A DNA stretch of 64,000 nucleotides from Gigaspora margarita (lineage: Eukaryota; Glomeromycota; Glomeromycetes; Diversisporales; Gigasporaceae): contig WTPW01001004.1 of NCBI GenBank assembly GCA_009809945.1, forward strand, positions 26,846 to 90,845. The letters run 5' to 3'. Numbering within the stretch: position 1 is the stretch's first letter; the number at the start of each line of letters is the position of its first letter. The notes below the pieces were generated by a model. That model worked only from the letters and a program-made list of their open reading frames with translations, searched no databases and was not told where the DNA came from. Positions 25,007 to 35,928 of this stretch are shown one piece after another. Position numbers and translations under genes: made by a program.

Positions 25007-25680
25007 AGATACTAATCAAATAAAGAAAAAAAAAGAACGAAAATTTCTGCGCATAGCACCGGATAATCCGACCGCCATTCGGATAATTATTTATCCGCTA
25101 GAGATTGGCAAGCTTAGTAATGTATTATTGTTTATTATTTTCGATAATTTCTTATTTTAAATAAAAACATTTCCAAAACTATCTCCCGATATAAAAATAT
25201 TTAAATACGAAAAAGTGACAAACTTTTACACTTCATCAAACCTTTTTTCTTTTTTTTTTTAAAAAAAAAATATTAATTAAGAAAAATCTTACGCGTTTAG
25301 TAATTGAGTTTGAAGCTTTTTTTTTTTTTATCTTTTTAGACAAAGCTTTAAACCACAGCAACTGCAATAAAAAGGTAAAAAGTCTATTAGACGGTGAGTA
25401 ATATTGAATAAAACATAAATATTATGATAGAATAAATAATCTCATGGTGCTTTCTGAGATTCCGTTATTAGGAGAACATAACGTCGGATCTGAGATTTTT
25501 TTTAGCATTATTAAGGGAATACATTATTCGTTTTGGGATTTATTTTTTTGTTAAGGTTACACTAGGATTTCAGTATATTTCTTTATTTACGATTTCGAGT
25601 TACTTACACACGTATCCAAGTATCCGGTAAATAGAATATCTGGATGTTCACCATGTTATTTAAGGAAAAGGACAATGAGA
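25007..25680. other. Stretch without a recognised gene
   Basis: AT-rich with short homopolymers. The right part may contain the distal promoter of the kinase gene, but no element is identifiable. Confidence 0.4.
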
Positions 25681-25682
25681 TA

Positions 25683-25845
25683 CAGTCAGACCTCTATAAG
25701 TGCATGTCCTTGGAATCAATTTTATTTAAAGAATAATAAGAAAAAGTGCATTTATAGATGTCATGTATATATTTTGGCCAGAATCTGAGTGTCCATTTAA
25801 AGATAGTGTCCACTTATAGAGGGTATACTTGGAGTGGTTTGACTG
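25683..25845. mobile_element. TA-flanked MITE in the kinase promoter region
   Basis: The ends cagtcagacctctataagtg and cacttatagagg...gtttgactg are imperfect inverse copies with TA on both sides; the terminal cagtca matches other Tc1/mariner-type MITEs here. It ends 120 bp before the kinase start codon, so it may contribute to or disturb transcription. Confidence 0.75.
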
Positions 25846-25964
25846 TATCTTAAAGTCTTTCATTACATCCTTCACAAGATTTTAGTATATTATTATAATT
25901 AACCATCGGAAATAAACTGTGCAAGCATTAAGTATATATCTTATATTTTCATATTATAGAAAAC

Positions 25965-28900
25965 ATGTCGAATGCTTCAGAAGGTAATCAGAAAAATAAA
26001 TGACAATCTTAAGAAGAATTTGATTGACAATGTATCTGATCATCTAAAATCTATGTTGGCGTTGTTGAATAGCGCCCGTTTGCGATATTAAATTTAGCGA
26101 TTTGGCAATAGATTCCGAAATTAGTTTTAAAGGTGGCTTTGGTGAAGTTCGCAAAGGAACATGGAGAGGACACAATATAGCGGCGAAATACATTAAACGT
26201 GATGAAACTCCTACAAGTTTAAAGGATTTTAATCGCGAGGTTTGTGAAAATATTATTAAAAAAAAGCGGGTGATAAATAAATCACTCATACTAATCATGT
26301 TTATTTAATTATATTTCAGTTGAAAGCTTTGAGACTATCTGAGAAATGTAAAAGTAATATCATCGAATTCTTCGGATTATCTCATGGTAAAAACTATTTA
26401 TGCACATATCATTAGGATATGCAACGTTCTAATAAATAATTAAATACTAAAAATTTTGTCAGGAGAAAAAATTAACGCTGACTATAATTCGTCATTAAAT
26501 TTAATTATAGATCCTGAAAGGAAACAATACATTTTTGTGATGCAATATGCAAACAACGGCACACTAAAGAATTATCTTTGTATTAATAAAGATACACTAG
26601 AATTAAGTAATAAAATTTCTATATGTATATCTATTATCGAAGGATTGAAATTTTTGCATGATAACGACATAGTACATAGAGATTTGGTAAGTTAGCAATT
26701 ACTTATTGTTATTTAGTTATTTCAATTTAATCATCGTTGTATGTAATTACTTTATTAATTTTGTAGCATTCAAACAATGTTTTAATTCATAATGAAAATG
26801 CTCTATTGGCAGATTTTGGTCTTTCAAAATCTCTTTTAGAATCAGCAAAGACATCGAAAGTTAGAGGAGTACAATCTTATGTCGATCCAATATTATTAAG
26901 CGGAAGATTAAATTATACCGATAAATACGAAAAACCCTCAGATATTTATAGTTTCGGTGTGCTTATGTGGGAAACATACACTTGTCGCTCTCCTTTTGAA
27001 GACAAATCTAACGGTGATTTAAGCTATAAACTTTATTTTGGCCTGAGAGAAAAGCGTGAAAAAGGAATGCCTATGCAATATATAGATATATATGAAAAAT
27101 GTTGGAGCCCAGATCCTTCATTAAGACCTGAAACTTCTAAAATATTGGATAGTCTTAAAAATTTAAGTGAAGAACCGATTTGTACAGACATTGATATCCA
27201 GTCTACAGAGATATTTCAACAGGACGATCTTACCAGCGAAATGCAATTGTTTAATTTCTCAGAACATATTCCTTCTGACTCTTTTTCGATACTAATCGAA
27301 AAAGCTTGTCAAATTGAGAATTTTTACAATTCTTATAATAACATGCAACTTAATCAAAGAACGTGCAAACAGCTAGGTCGATATATCATTAAAGCTGTAT
27401 CTGAAGTTAAGATGCTTCAAAGTCAAGACAATTATGATGAGCTTTTGACATTGGAGTATTATAATTCCCTTTGTAAATTTCTGAAAAATCTTAAGGACAT
27501 CAAAAATTTTATTGTGGATATTTCTCAAACCAAAAAATTAATAGTCTTTATTCAAGAGACTGATAGTGGAATTTCATTAGAACGATTAAAAGATAAATAT
27601 GTCAAATTACTAGAAAAATTTCGTGAATCAGCATCATCTCTCCAGTTTAATATTCCAGTAAATGACAAAATTGACGATGTACATAAAGATATTGATGAAA
27701 CGATAGAGGTACTTTTTTCATATAACATTATAAAATTTAAATTGAAGTTATCACCACTGATGATCATCGCCAGTGTATTTTGTATCTTTAAATTTTGTCT
27801 ATGAAATCACCCTTGAGGCTCTAACAAAAAAAATTTCTCGTAAATATAAACTATACCCTGCCCCATCCCAGTTCTTAACCCTAACCCTAATATTATCAAG
27901 TTTTATTTTTATTTCGGCAAAAAACTTTTTTAATTTACATATTACACTTTATTATTAATCATTTGCAATGATCACCAGCGGTAGTATAAAGTAATTTTGT
28001 TTAAAATTTAACCATTAAAAATGTAATTTAAAAATCTTTCTAGTTTATTCAAACATATAGACGCAATTTTGGAAGTGGCTCTTTGTTTCAATTGATCGAA
28101 AAGACAAGTAAAGATATTCAAAATGCCGCCAATAATAAATTATTTGAAGATTTAGTTATTCAAAAGCCATACGATAATGAAAATGTCATAACCAAAGAAT
28201 TTGAACCAGATGATAAGAAAATGTTCTGGATTCGAGTGGCAGTTTTAAAAAATTTAAAAGATTTTGCCAACATAGTCAAATTTTATGAAGTAATAAACCT
28301 TGGAAATCATGTAAGAATTACTATAGAATCGTCTGAAGAAACTTTAATGACATATTACAAGGACCATAAACTAGATATTTCGATTAAGTTAAAATTTGCG
28401 TTAGAAATCTGTGGTGCATTAGTATTTTTAAATGCAGTGGACTTTTTACATCGTGCGATAAAATCTGAATTTATCTTGATTATTAATGGTAAAGCAAAAA
28501 TTACAAATTTTTGTCATAGCCGATTGGTTACAGATAAATCAGGTGTACTTCCTATCAATACTGGATACGTGTCGCCGGAGATATTCAGTCGAAACAAACG
28601 AACATCCATTGACGCACAAGCATGCGTTGAAAATTTAGATGAAAAATATAATTACACGTGCGAAGTTTATTGGTAGGTTCATAAAGTGATACGTATGCTG
28701 TCAGACTTTATTTCTATCAATATTTCTATTTCATTGATTAATGGCTTCTCAAATAATCATCCATATTCAACAATTAAATGAGTTTATTTAAAATATTCAT
28801 TATATACTTAATTTAGTTTCGGAATTCTCTTATGGGAACTCGCACATGAAAAAGATCCACGTCAATATGGTTTCGAAAATATATATAATGACGATTACTT

Positions 28901-29136
28901 ATTGAAAAATTTTGACAGAAATTTGGTGCCCAAAGAATATGCAGATATTAATATAAAAGGTAAATAACAAAGCTATTTTCTAACATCAGCAGTTAATATG
29001 ATTAGTAATGTTTACTATTTTTATAGCACTTAGTCGTATTTCAAAAAATCGACCTACTATATGTGATATATATAAAAAGCTACATCTCTTAAACTGTAAA
29101 TTTAACCCTAATTATATAGACTACAATCAAATATAA
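25965..29136 (+). CDS. TKL kinase, MLKL/HeLo-like helical region and pseudokinase in one gene
   Basis: Eight exons join in one 766-residue frame: 25965-25983, 26073-26239, 26320-26386, 26463-26686, 26767-27708, 28044-28672, 28817-28959 and 29027-29136, all with GT-AG introns. The first kinase domain (residues about 16-290) has the glycine loop KGGFGEV (26-32), Lys45 in IAAKYIK, HRDLHSNN (156-163), DFG (175-177) and SDIYSFGVLMWE, so it should be active and TKL-like. Residues about 320-485 are helical (NQRTCKQLGRYI, YYNSLCKFLKNLKDI, LKDKYVKLLEKF), resembling MLKL N-terminal or HeLo-type bundles, which in known families attack membranes. Residues about 500-760 form a second kinase fold with HRA (609-611) for HRD and NFC (628-630) for DFG, so a pseudokinase. 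The first splice junction and the 335-bp fifth intron are the least certain points. The bundle assignment is inference from pattern; the kinase calls are firm. Confidence 0.85.
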
Positions 29137-29448
29137 TATGATAGCTTAATCACAAATTAATTCATGAAATTGCCAGGCAAATTTGTCTGAAAAACAATTT
29201 AAGGGATAGTTAAAATTAATTATAAAGTTTAGGTTTATTAGAATTAGAATTAGTGATACCTAAAGTTTAGCCTAGTAAAAAGATTTTTTAATTCTGGTTT
29301 TAACAAGTTAATAATAATATTCGTATAATTGCTTTATCTTAAACCTATTTTATTTATTTCATTCTATTTGCAAGTGTCAACTTAAAAACTAAATAAATTT
29401 ATTTGTTTGTTATAATGTCTTATACTATCTATTAAAGAAGTGTACTAT
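29137..29448. other. Kinase 3' flank, no gene seen
   Basis: AT-rich sequence after the kinase stop codon. No open frame. Confidence 0.5.
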
Positions 29449-30182
29449 TAAAAGTTACGTTTTTTTTGATGCCTATTATATTTAAAGCAAATTTTATTCG
29501 ACGTATAAGCAAATTTTTGCCAAAAAATTCAAGCATATGCACTTATTTATGTGAGTGATACAAATCCCAAAGGGAAATTAGCCAATCGGAGAACGTAAAA
29601 TGTGATGATCCTGACACACGAAGCAAAAAAAAATCGAAAAAAGAGAAAATACAAGAAAACGAATATTTAAACCTTGTCTTGGGCACTAATTGAAAATGGT
29701 GGGAATGAAATTTTACATATAGAGACTAATTATTTATTTCTATAGCCTCTAACCCTGACGTCCTAACCAAATTTTTAATTTCACGAACTTAGTTTATTTT
29801 ACATTGAATTTCCTTTTTTGGGTTTGTATCACTCGCAAAATGCAGTCACGTGTGCCAAGCACTACTAAAAGTTACGTTTTTGATGCCTATTACATTTAAA
29901 GCAAGTTTTATTCTACGTATAAGAATCAAATAAATATAAACGTACCGGTACATACCAATGAGAATTGCCAAAAAATTCAGGCATATGAATTAAGGTGGCT
30001 TGCACTTATTTCTGTATTTGTGTGAGTGATACAAATCCATAAAAGGGAAATTAGCAAATCGGAGCAAAGCGAACTAAAAAAAATCGAAAAAAGAGAAAAT
30101 ACAAGAAAACGAGAATTTAAACCTTGTCTTGGGCACTAATTGAAAATGACGGGAATGAAATTTTCACATATAGTGACTAAGG
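29449..30182. repeat. Direct duplication of a 280-320-bp block, period about 420 bp
   Basis: aaaagttacgttttt with gatgcctatta at about 29450 recurs at about 29868. Both copies share gagtgatacaaatcc, the aaaaaagagaaaatacaaga segment and aaaccttgtcttgggcacta. The second copy is broken near its end by the hAT element at 30183. Between the copies lies a unique stretch (29740-29860). No coding frame. Confidence 0.8.
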
Positions 30183-30716
30183 CAGTGTTTCGACTGAAAC
30201 CTCTCCTCAAAGTCCGGACCGTTTCGCCCTGGAGTTTCGGTATCGCCCAAAATTCGAAACTTCCGAAACCTCCGAAATGGGGGCGAAACCTTCCGAAAAC
30301 TGGGCGAAACCAAACCTTCCAAAACTTCAAACTTCAGAAACTTAACAAAAAAAAAAAAAAAAAAAAAAAAAAAACCCCCCGCAAGAACCTTTCTTGAATG
30401 GAATAAGAAAAAAACAAATTCCGAATAAAAAACGGGTTAAATGTAATTTTATGTTCATTTATGCTCGCTATTTCGGATTCTCGTAATTTTATTGGCTATT
30501 GGTTTCTGAAGCCAATTTCGGAATTTTCGTTTTAGTAAAAACTGGTAAAGCCCACATCTTTTTATACCAGAAATCTGAATTTTAAGATCCTACCTATTTT
30601 CGAAATCCACTTTCACCTATATTATTTATGATATTTAGTTTCAGAAATTTCACAATTTTGGACGTTTCGGAAGTTTGAAGTTCCGCACAGTTTCGGAAGT
30701 TTCGGCCGAAACACTG
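30183..30716. mobile_element. Non-autonomous hAT element with 8-bp TSD
   Basis: The ends cagtgtttcg and cgaaacactg pair, with gactaagg duplicated exactly at 30175-30182 and 30717-30724. Subterminal cgaaac/gtttcg words are repeated many times on both sides, in a GC content far above the surroundings. A 28-base A-run and C-run lies at 30343-30380. No transposase. Confidence 0.93.
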
Positions 30717-30741
30717 GACTAAGGCAGTTTGAAGTTGATTC

Positions 30742-30946
30742 TTCGGTTAACATCACTTTCCAGGACTTTCGGGGGGAGGGAGGAGGTAAAATGAAACGAA
30801 CATATGAAACGAACATATAAAAATGAACTAAGATGGGCCAATTTCATTGGTTGATGCAAATCAGGTGATTGGCGAGAGTCATACAGCGTTTGATTGGTTG
30901 TTCATTTTGCGGGGGGAGACTTCAGCTGAGGGGTGATGTTAACCGA
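30742..30946. repeat. Short inverted repeat around a G-rich stretch
   Basis: ttcggttaacatcac (30742) and gtgatgttaaccgaa (to 30946) are inverse copies. The interval holds gggggg runs (30768-30786 and 30910-30917). Possibly a small element; no target duplication found. Confidence 0.45.
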
Positions 30947-31185
30947 AAAATTAACGATTGTACGAAAATTATAATAGTTAAGAATATTAATGATTGTAAT
31001 GTTAGTGCACAAAATTGTGATCGTGACGTTAGGGTGTGTAATGGCCTATTAAAATCAAACATAGGCAGGGTCACTAATGATTATCACTAATTTTGGATTT
31101 TCTAATGGCAAATTCATTTATTAGATAAGGATATGTTATAAAATATCGATATTGATAAAATAATTAATGATTAAATTTATATATA

Positions 31186-32277
31186 CAGTCATCCTCCCAT
31201 ATAATCACCTCCCATATAGTCACAAACTCTATATAATCACACCAAAACATGATACTGTTTTTTTATATTAAAAACACCTCCATACAGTCACAATAATATT
31301 ATAATACTATCACATTTTTTAGAAATAGTTGGCCGATTTTAATAATAAAATTACTTCTTCACAATCACATTTATTTATGATCGTAGATAGTTTCTATATA
31401 TAAAAGTTACGATTTTAATAATTAAATCAACTTTTTATACAATAAGTAAAGTTGTTTGGAAGAATAAAATACACCTACCATTAAATTTTTATGCAAATCT
31501 AATTACTTTTTAGTAGTATTGTTTCTCATTTTACATATCTACGAATATAGCTAAAAAATTTGTAATTTTTTCTTATAGGAACGTAAACAAAAAAATATAT
31601 TAATGAAATATTAACCGATTTACATGAAAATTTTATGATAAATGTATTTTGTTCTTCTGAACAATTCTTCTTATTGCATAAAATCGATTCACTTAGTATT
31701 ATTTTGACTTTTATATATAGCAACGATCAATGATTGTATATAAAATTTTTTTAAAAAAATTTTTATATACGATCATTGATCGTTGCTATATATAAAAATT
31801 AAAATAATACTAAGTGAATCGATTTTTATGCAATAAGAAGAATTGTTCAGAAGAACAAAATACACCTATTATAAAATTTTTATGTAAATCAGTTAATATT
31901 TCATTAATATATTTTTTGTTTACGTTCCTATAAGAAAAAATTACAAATTTTTTAGCTATATTTGTAGATACGTAAAATGAGAAACAATACTAATAAAAAG
32001 TTATCTGATTTGCATAAAAATTTAATAGTAGGTATATTTTATTCTTCCAAACAACTTTACTTATTGCATAAAAGTTGATTTAATTATTAAAATCGTAACT
32101 TTTATATGTAGAAACTATCTACGATCATATATAAAAATTTTAAAATACCTCTACTAAATCACTTTTTTTATATTAATTATAATTTGTACTTATATAGAGG
32201 TACTTTTATAAAGTCACACCTTTTATAATCACATATTTGGGCATGCCCAACTGTGTGATTATAGGGGAGGATGACTG
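31186..32277. mobile_element. 1.09-kb palindromic TA-flanked element (CAGTCATCCTCC ends)
   Basis: The ends cagtcatcctcccatataat and attataggggaggatgactg are inverse copies with TA on each side, the same terminus as the MITE at 1743-1925. The interior (about 31430-32140) is a long, nearly perfect palindrome centred at about 31753 (tttagctatattcgt, gaacaaaatacacctat and caacgatcaatga all recur inverted). The apparent minus-strand frame at 31526-31723 is palindrome sequence, not a gene. Confidence 0.88.
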
Positions 32278-32282
32278 TAGAT

Positions 32283-33273
32283 GGTCCTGCGAGTAATAGT
32301 ATAGTGGTTGTACTCCCAGGACATTAGCTGATTTAAACGCAAGGTCACCGGTTCAAGTCCTACAGAAAACAGAGTTGCTATATAAGATTATAGAGCAGAT
32401 TACTTGAACCAGGATGCTAGGACCACATTTGGATGACTTAGCCATATTGCCATTGTGTTTTCTGTTGTTGTGTTCTCTGTCTAGAAGTAAAACTTGGTCA
32501 GTTCTAGTTAAATCCTCCAGTAGTAATTAGGTCAATCGGATCTTACCCGAAACAGAAGGATGACCATTTCTGGATGAATTGGACAGAACATGGAGTAGTC
32601 TGCTCTAACAGGGTGGAATCCCTACCTGCCTCAGGGACAAAAAAGTTCTAGAAGAATCAAAATGAATTGGGAGCCAAAGATACTACTGAGTACTTCTGGT
32701 TGGGTGCGAAAAGATTTAAGAAGTGTTCTGGTTAAATAGGACCCCGGACATCTTTCATATAGGTCATAACTGGATTTTGGCCAATTTTGACCTAATTTGC
32801 TGAAAATGTCAAAATCTATTTACTTAAATAACTTCCGATCCAGTAATCAGAATTGAATGATCATTTTTTTGTTAGATGCGCCTCACTGAGAGCTTCATTT
32901 TAAAAAAAGTTCATTCAAATTGGACTACTGGTTGCCAAGATAATCGCCAAAAACTGTTTTTTTTTGCTTCTCAAATTTCAGGGGTTTTTGCTGAAATGCG
33001 TAACGTATGACCTCTGTACTATATGTCCGGGGTCCTGGTTAAATCCCTAGTAGTAAATGGGTCAGCTGGTTGAAACCAGTTGGTACAATAAAAATAAAAA
33101 AGGATGGCTTAGTACCGGTTAGCCATGGTAGAAATAGCAATAGATGCATATATGTAGATCATTGCAAAAATGCATAAATGTAGGGACCTTGCACAATAGG
33201 AAGGTCCCATTGAATAAGATATAATAAAATTATGCCTTCTGGTGTCCCTTTATTGAAAGGGTTGTAAAAAAAA
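32283..33273 (+). mobile_element. tRNA-headed SINE, copy 1, split by a MITE
   Basis: The head carries RNA polymerase III promoter boxes: tagtatagtggttgtac (A box) and ggttcaagtcc (B box, 32351-32361). A body of about 690 bp follows once the MITE at 32738-33036 is removed, and it ends in an A-run. The 3' flank atttacatatagat (33274-33287) matches 13 of 14 bases of the 5' flank atttatatatagat when the TA element at 31186-32277 is taken out, so the 5' target copy was itself split later. The tRNA head is not a functional tRNA. Confidence 0.8.
32738..33036. mobile_element. 299-bp hAT-type MITE with 8-bp TSD, copy 1
   Basis: The ends aggaccccggacat and atgtccggggtcct are exact inverse copies. ggttaaat is duplicated at 32730-32737 and 33037-33044. 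A copy of 298 bp in the opposite orientation lies at 37777-38074. Confidence 0.95.
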
Positions 33274-33600
33274 ATTTACATATAGATAAATTAAAGTAGT
33301 TAATGATAAAATTTATTAATATGAATTAAATAGATAATGATAAAATTTATATATAATATATATTATCATAATATGAATTAAATAGTTAATAATATATGAA
33401 TATTAATATTTATTTTTATTTTTTAAAAAATATAATTTATTATTTGATATTTTTTTACTGGTAGTATATTTTTAGCTATACATTTTTATAATCATTATTT
33501 AAATCAATAAAACTTCAATAGTATATTATTAAATTATTTAATTATAGATCAGGGCACATTTATGATTATTAAAATCAATATAAATTTTAACAAGATATTG

Positions 33601-33857
33601 ACATAACTAATTAACCAAATAACATGCAATTTTTTTAAATTGAAGCTCTCGACTAGCTCTATACTAAAATAGAGCTATTTTTCCAATGTTTTTAAATATA
33701 TTTATAAAAATAACAAAATTTGAAATTCAAAAATTAGTCATTAATGTTTTAAAAATTTTTATAAAAATATTGAAAAAATGGCTCTATTTCAGTATAGAGC
33801 TAGTTGAAAGCTTCAATTAAAAAAAATTGCATGCTATTTGGTTAATTAGTTATGTCA
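33601..33857. repeat. Palindrome, about 257 bp
   Basis: acataactaattaaccaaat and atttggttaattagttatgt are inverse ends. ctagctctatactaaaatag pairs with ctatttcagtatagagctag around a centre near 33729. Confidence 0.85.
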
Positions 33858-34351
33858 ATAAATTTAAATTTGTTTTATTAATATATAATATGTATATATC
33901 GACACCTATAAAAAATCTGCAATTAGTGATAATCATTAATGTCCCTGACAATGTTTGATTTTAATAGGCCATTACACATTCTATCATGCATATGTTCACT
34001 AAAATTATGATCGTTAAAAATCTTAACGATTGTGCACATCTTTAGTATACGAAAATTATGATTGTTAAGAATCTTGACGATTGTGTATATTAGTGCATGG
34101 AAATTATATGATCATTAAGATTAATACACATTAATATATGAATAAAATACTATGTACAATAGTGCACTGATTTCAAATTTTCGTGTGATAACATGTATTA
34201 AATTTTTATGATGATCAGTTTCTGTGCAGTTTCTGTAACCCATGCTTAACCGTATTCAATTTCGTATTTATGCATACATTTCTGTATATAGTATTTTTAT
34301 AAGAATATCATCAAGTACTTATTCCTACTAGTAGTTATATAGATTTATATA
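33858..34351. other. Non-coding stretch left of the 14.2-kb element
   Basis: The first part is the right inverted-repeat zone described at 30945-34115. The remainder (34116-34351) shows no gene or repeat I can name. Confidence 0.5.
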
Positions 34352-34374
34352 GTTCTATCTAGGGTTTGCAATGG

Positions 34375-34565
34375 GCCAGGCCAAACCCGGTAGTTTGTGG
34401 GTTGGGCTGGGCCTGGGCCAGGCCTGGGCCCAAAATTTAGGCCCGTGATTAATTGGGCCGGGCTTGGGTTGGGTTTGTAAAATAGTGGGCTGGGCCTGGG
34501 CCCAAATTTTTAGGCCTGTGATTAATTGGGTCAGGCTTGGGTTGGGCTTGTAAAATAATGAGCTG
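34375..34565. repeat. Left gggctgggcc-type subterminal array
   Basis: Two direct copies of about 96 bp containing gggcctgggcccaaa, taggcc.gtgattaattggg and cttgggttggg. Strongly GC-rich against the surroundings. Confidence 0.8.
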
Positions 34566-35131
34566 GGCTCAGGTATTATAAAGAGGCCTGATAAAACCTG
34601 GTAATACCCATTAAAAATATATAGTTCCTATTGATTAGAGATAGTTTAAATTAGATATTAAAATTTTATTTCTTTACATACCAAACATATTGGCTAAGTA
34701 TTCAAAATAACAATAACGATAATAAATACTAAAATCATTAACTAAGAACTTATCAAAAAATATATATAGAAATAACTGACCCTAACCGGTTATAAAATAG
34801 CCAATTGACTTTATATAGTCTTAGTTCGATCTTTTTCTTTGTGTCTTATACAAATATAGGCATAATTTGACTTTTTCATCATATATATCCACTAACTATC
34901 TATGCCTTGAAATTAGTTTAATAATAAAAAAAATAAATCTTTAATTCTACTATTTTTTTTGCTTGGTTTGTAATTAAATACAAAAATAGAAACAAAACCA
35001 CATGGAAATTAGATTTTTTAAATTAATTTAAAAGAACATTGCCCTTTTTTTTTGAAGAACAATATTACACTACACTAAAACAATTACTCATAACTATTTC
35101 ATTTACACTTCTATAATTATCTGTAACTAAA

Positions 35132-35520
35132 ATGAGCATGGAATCAAATATTAATGAAAATGAGAGTTCAGACAAAACTCCTGCTATTAAGAAACGTAAA
35201 ACAGGCAATGTTGAGTCATGGGTATTCAAACAAGGACATTTTGTCAAAAATACCCCTCAAAGTAAGAATTTAAATAATCAATAAATTATATTTAATATAT
35301 TAAATCTCAACATCATTATGATATTAGAGGACTGCGCCCAATGCACATATTGTAAAAATGATTTTAAATACGATGCTAAATAGGCACAAGTGCTATGATC
35401 CATCACTTAAAAAATACCAAATGCAGAAAAACTTTAAAGATGAATCGCAGCAACAATTGCAAATACAACTTTCTACATCTGGTATTGTTAATTCATCACC
35501 AAAATTTGCACAGGGATTAC
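35132..35520 (+). pseudogene. hAT transposase 5' fragment with BED zinc finger
   Basis: Exon 1 (35132-35261) reads MSMESNINENESSDKTPAIK and then GNVESWVFKQGHFVKNTPQ. A GT-AG intron (35262-35327) leads into exon 2 with CAQCTYCKNDFKYDA (C-x2-C), then after a frameshift LNRHKCYD and a Q-rich segment. This is the DNA-binding start of the transposase that resumes at about 43540; the Plavaka element begins near 35520. Confidence 0.7.
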
Positions 35521-35928
35521 TATCGATTTTTATCAGTTATTGGTTAGTAATCGATTTAAATCCACCTGACGAGGACTATCAATTAAAATAGTAATCAATA
35601 ATAATCGATAGATATCAGATTAAAAAATTACGATTAGTATCGTTTAATAATGAATAATGATTCTAATCAATTTTTTCTAATTGTACCAATATCACGATTA
35701 GTATCATTTAATAATGAATAATGATTCTAATCGATTTTTTCTAATTGTACCAATATCAATACTATTTAATACTATTATACTTTATACTTATTACTCATAT
35801 TTAGTAAATTAATATTAATATCAAATATTAATTTTTATAATGCAGACAAATGCAATTTGAATTTTATTGATTATAAGAAATATATATCGCTAAATTACAT
35901 ACAACGAATATGACTAATTAAAACTATA

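Larger units (their letters stand above)
30945..34115. repeat. Inverted-repeat pair bounding a nest of insertions
   Basis: Sequence at about 30950-31085 (gtgtaatggcctattaaaat, atgattatcactaatt) recurs inverted at about 33917-34080. On both sides it includes repeated words of the form aacgattgtgcac..aaaattatgatcgttaag. These look like subterminal regions of one older element of about 3.2 kb that was later filled by the palindrome at 31186, the SINE at 32283 and the palindrome at 33601. The true ends were not located. Confidence 0.55.

Noticed and set aside
27876-27895. ttaaccctaaccctaatatt as telomere repeat
   Set aside because: Only two units, inside an intron of the kinase gene; too short to mark a telomere or healed end.
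31526-31723. Minus-strand small protein
   Set aside because: Lies in the arm of a palindrome and has no coding features.
32283-32365. Functional tRNA gene
   Set aside because: A and B boxes are present, but the acceptor arms do not close and a long body with an A-tail follows, so it is a SINE head. The same applies to 51213-51285.
34360-34565. Two independent MITE copies at 34.4 and 48.4 kb instead of ends of one element
   Set aside because: Neither end has its own second terminus nearby, they are inverse to each other, and they share an exact 8-bp TSD.
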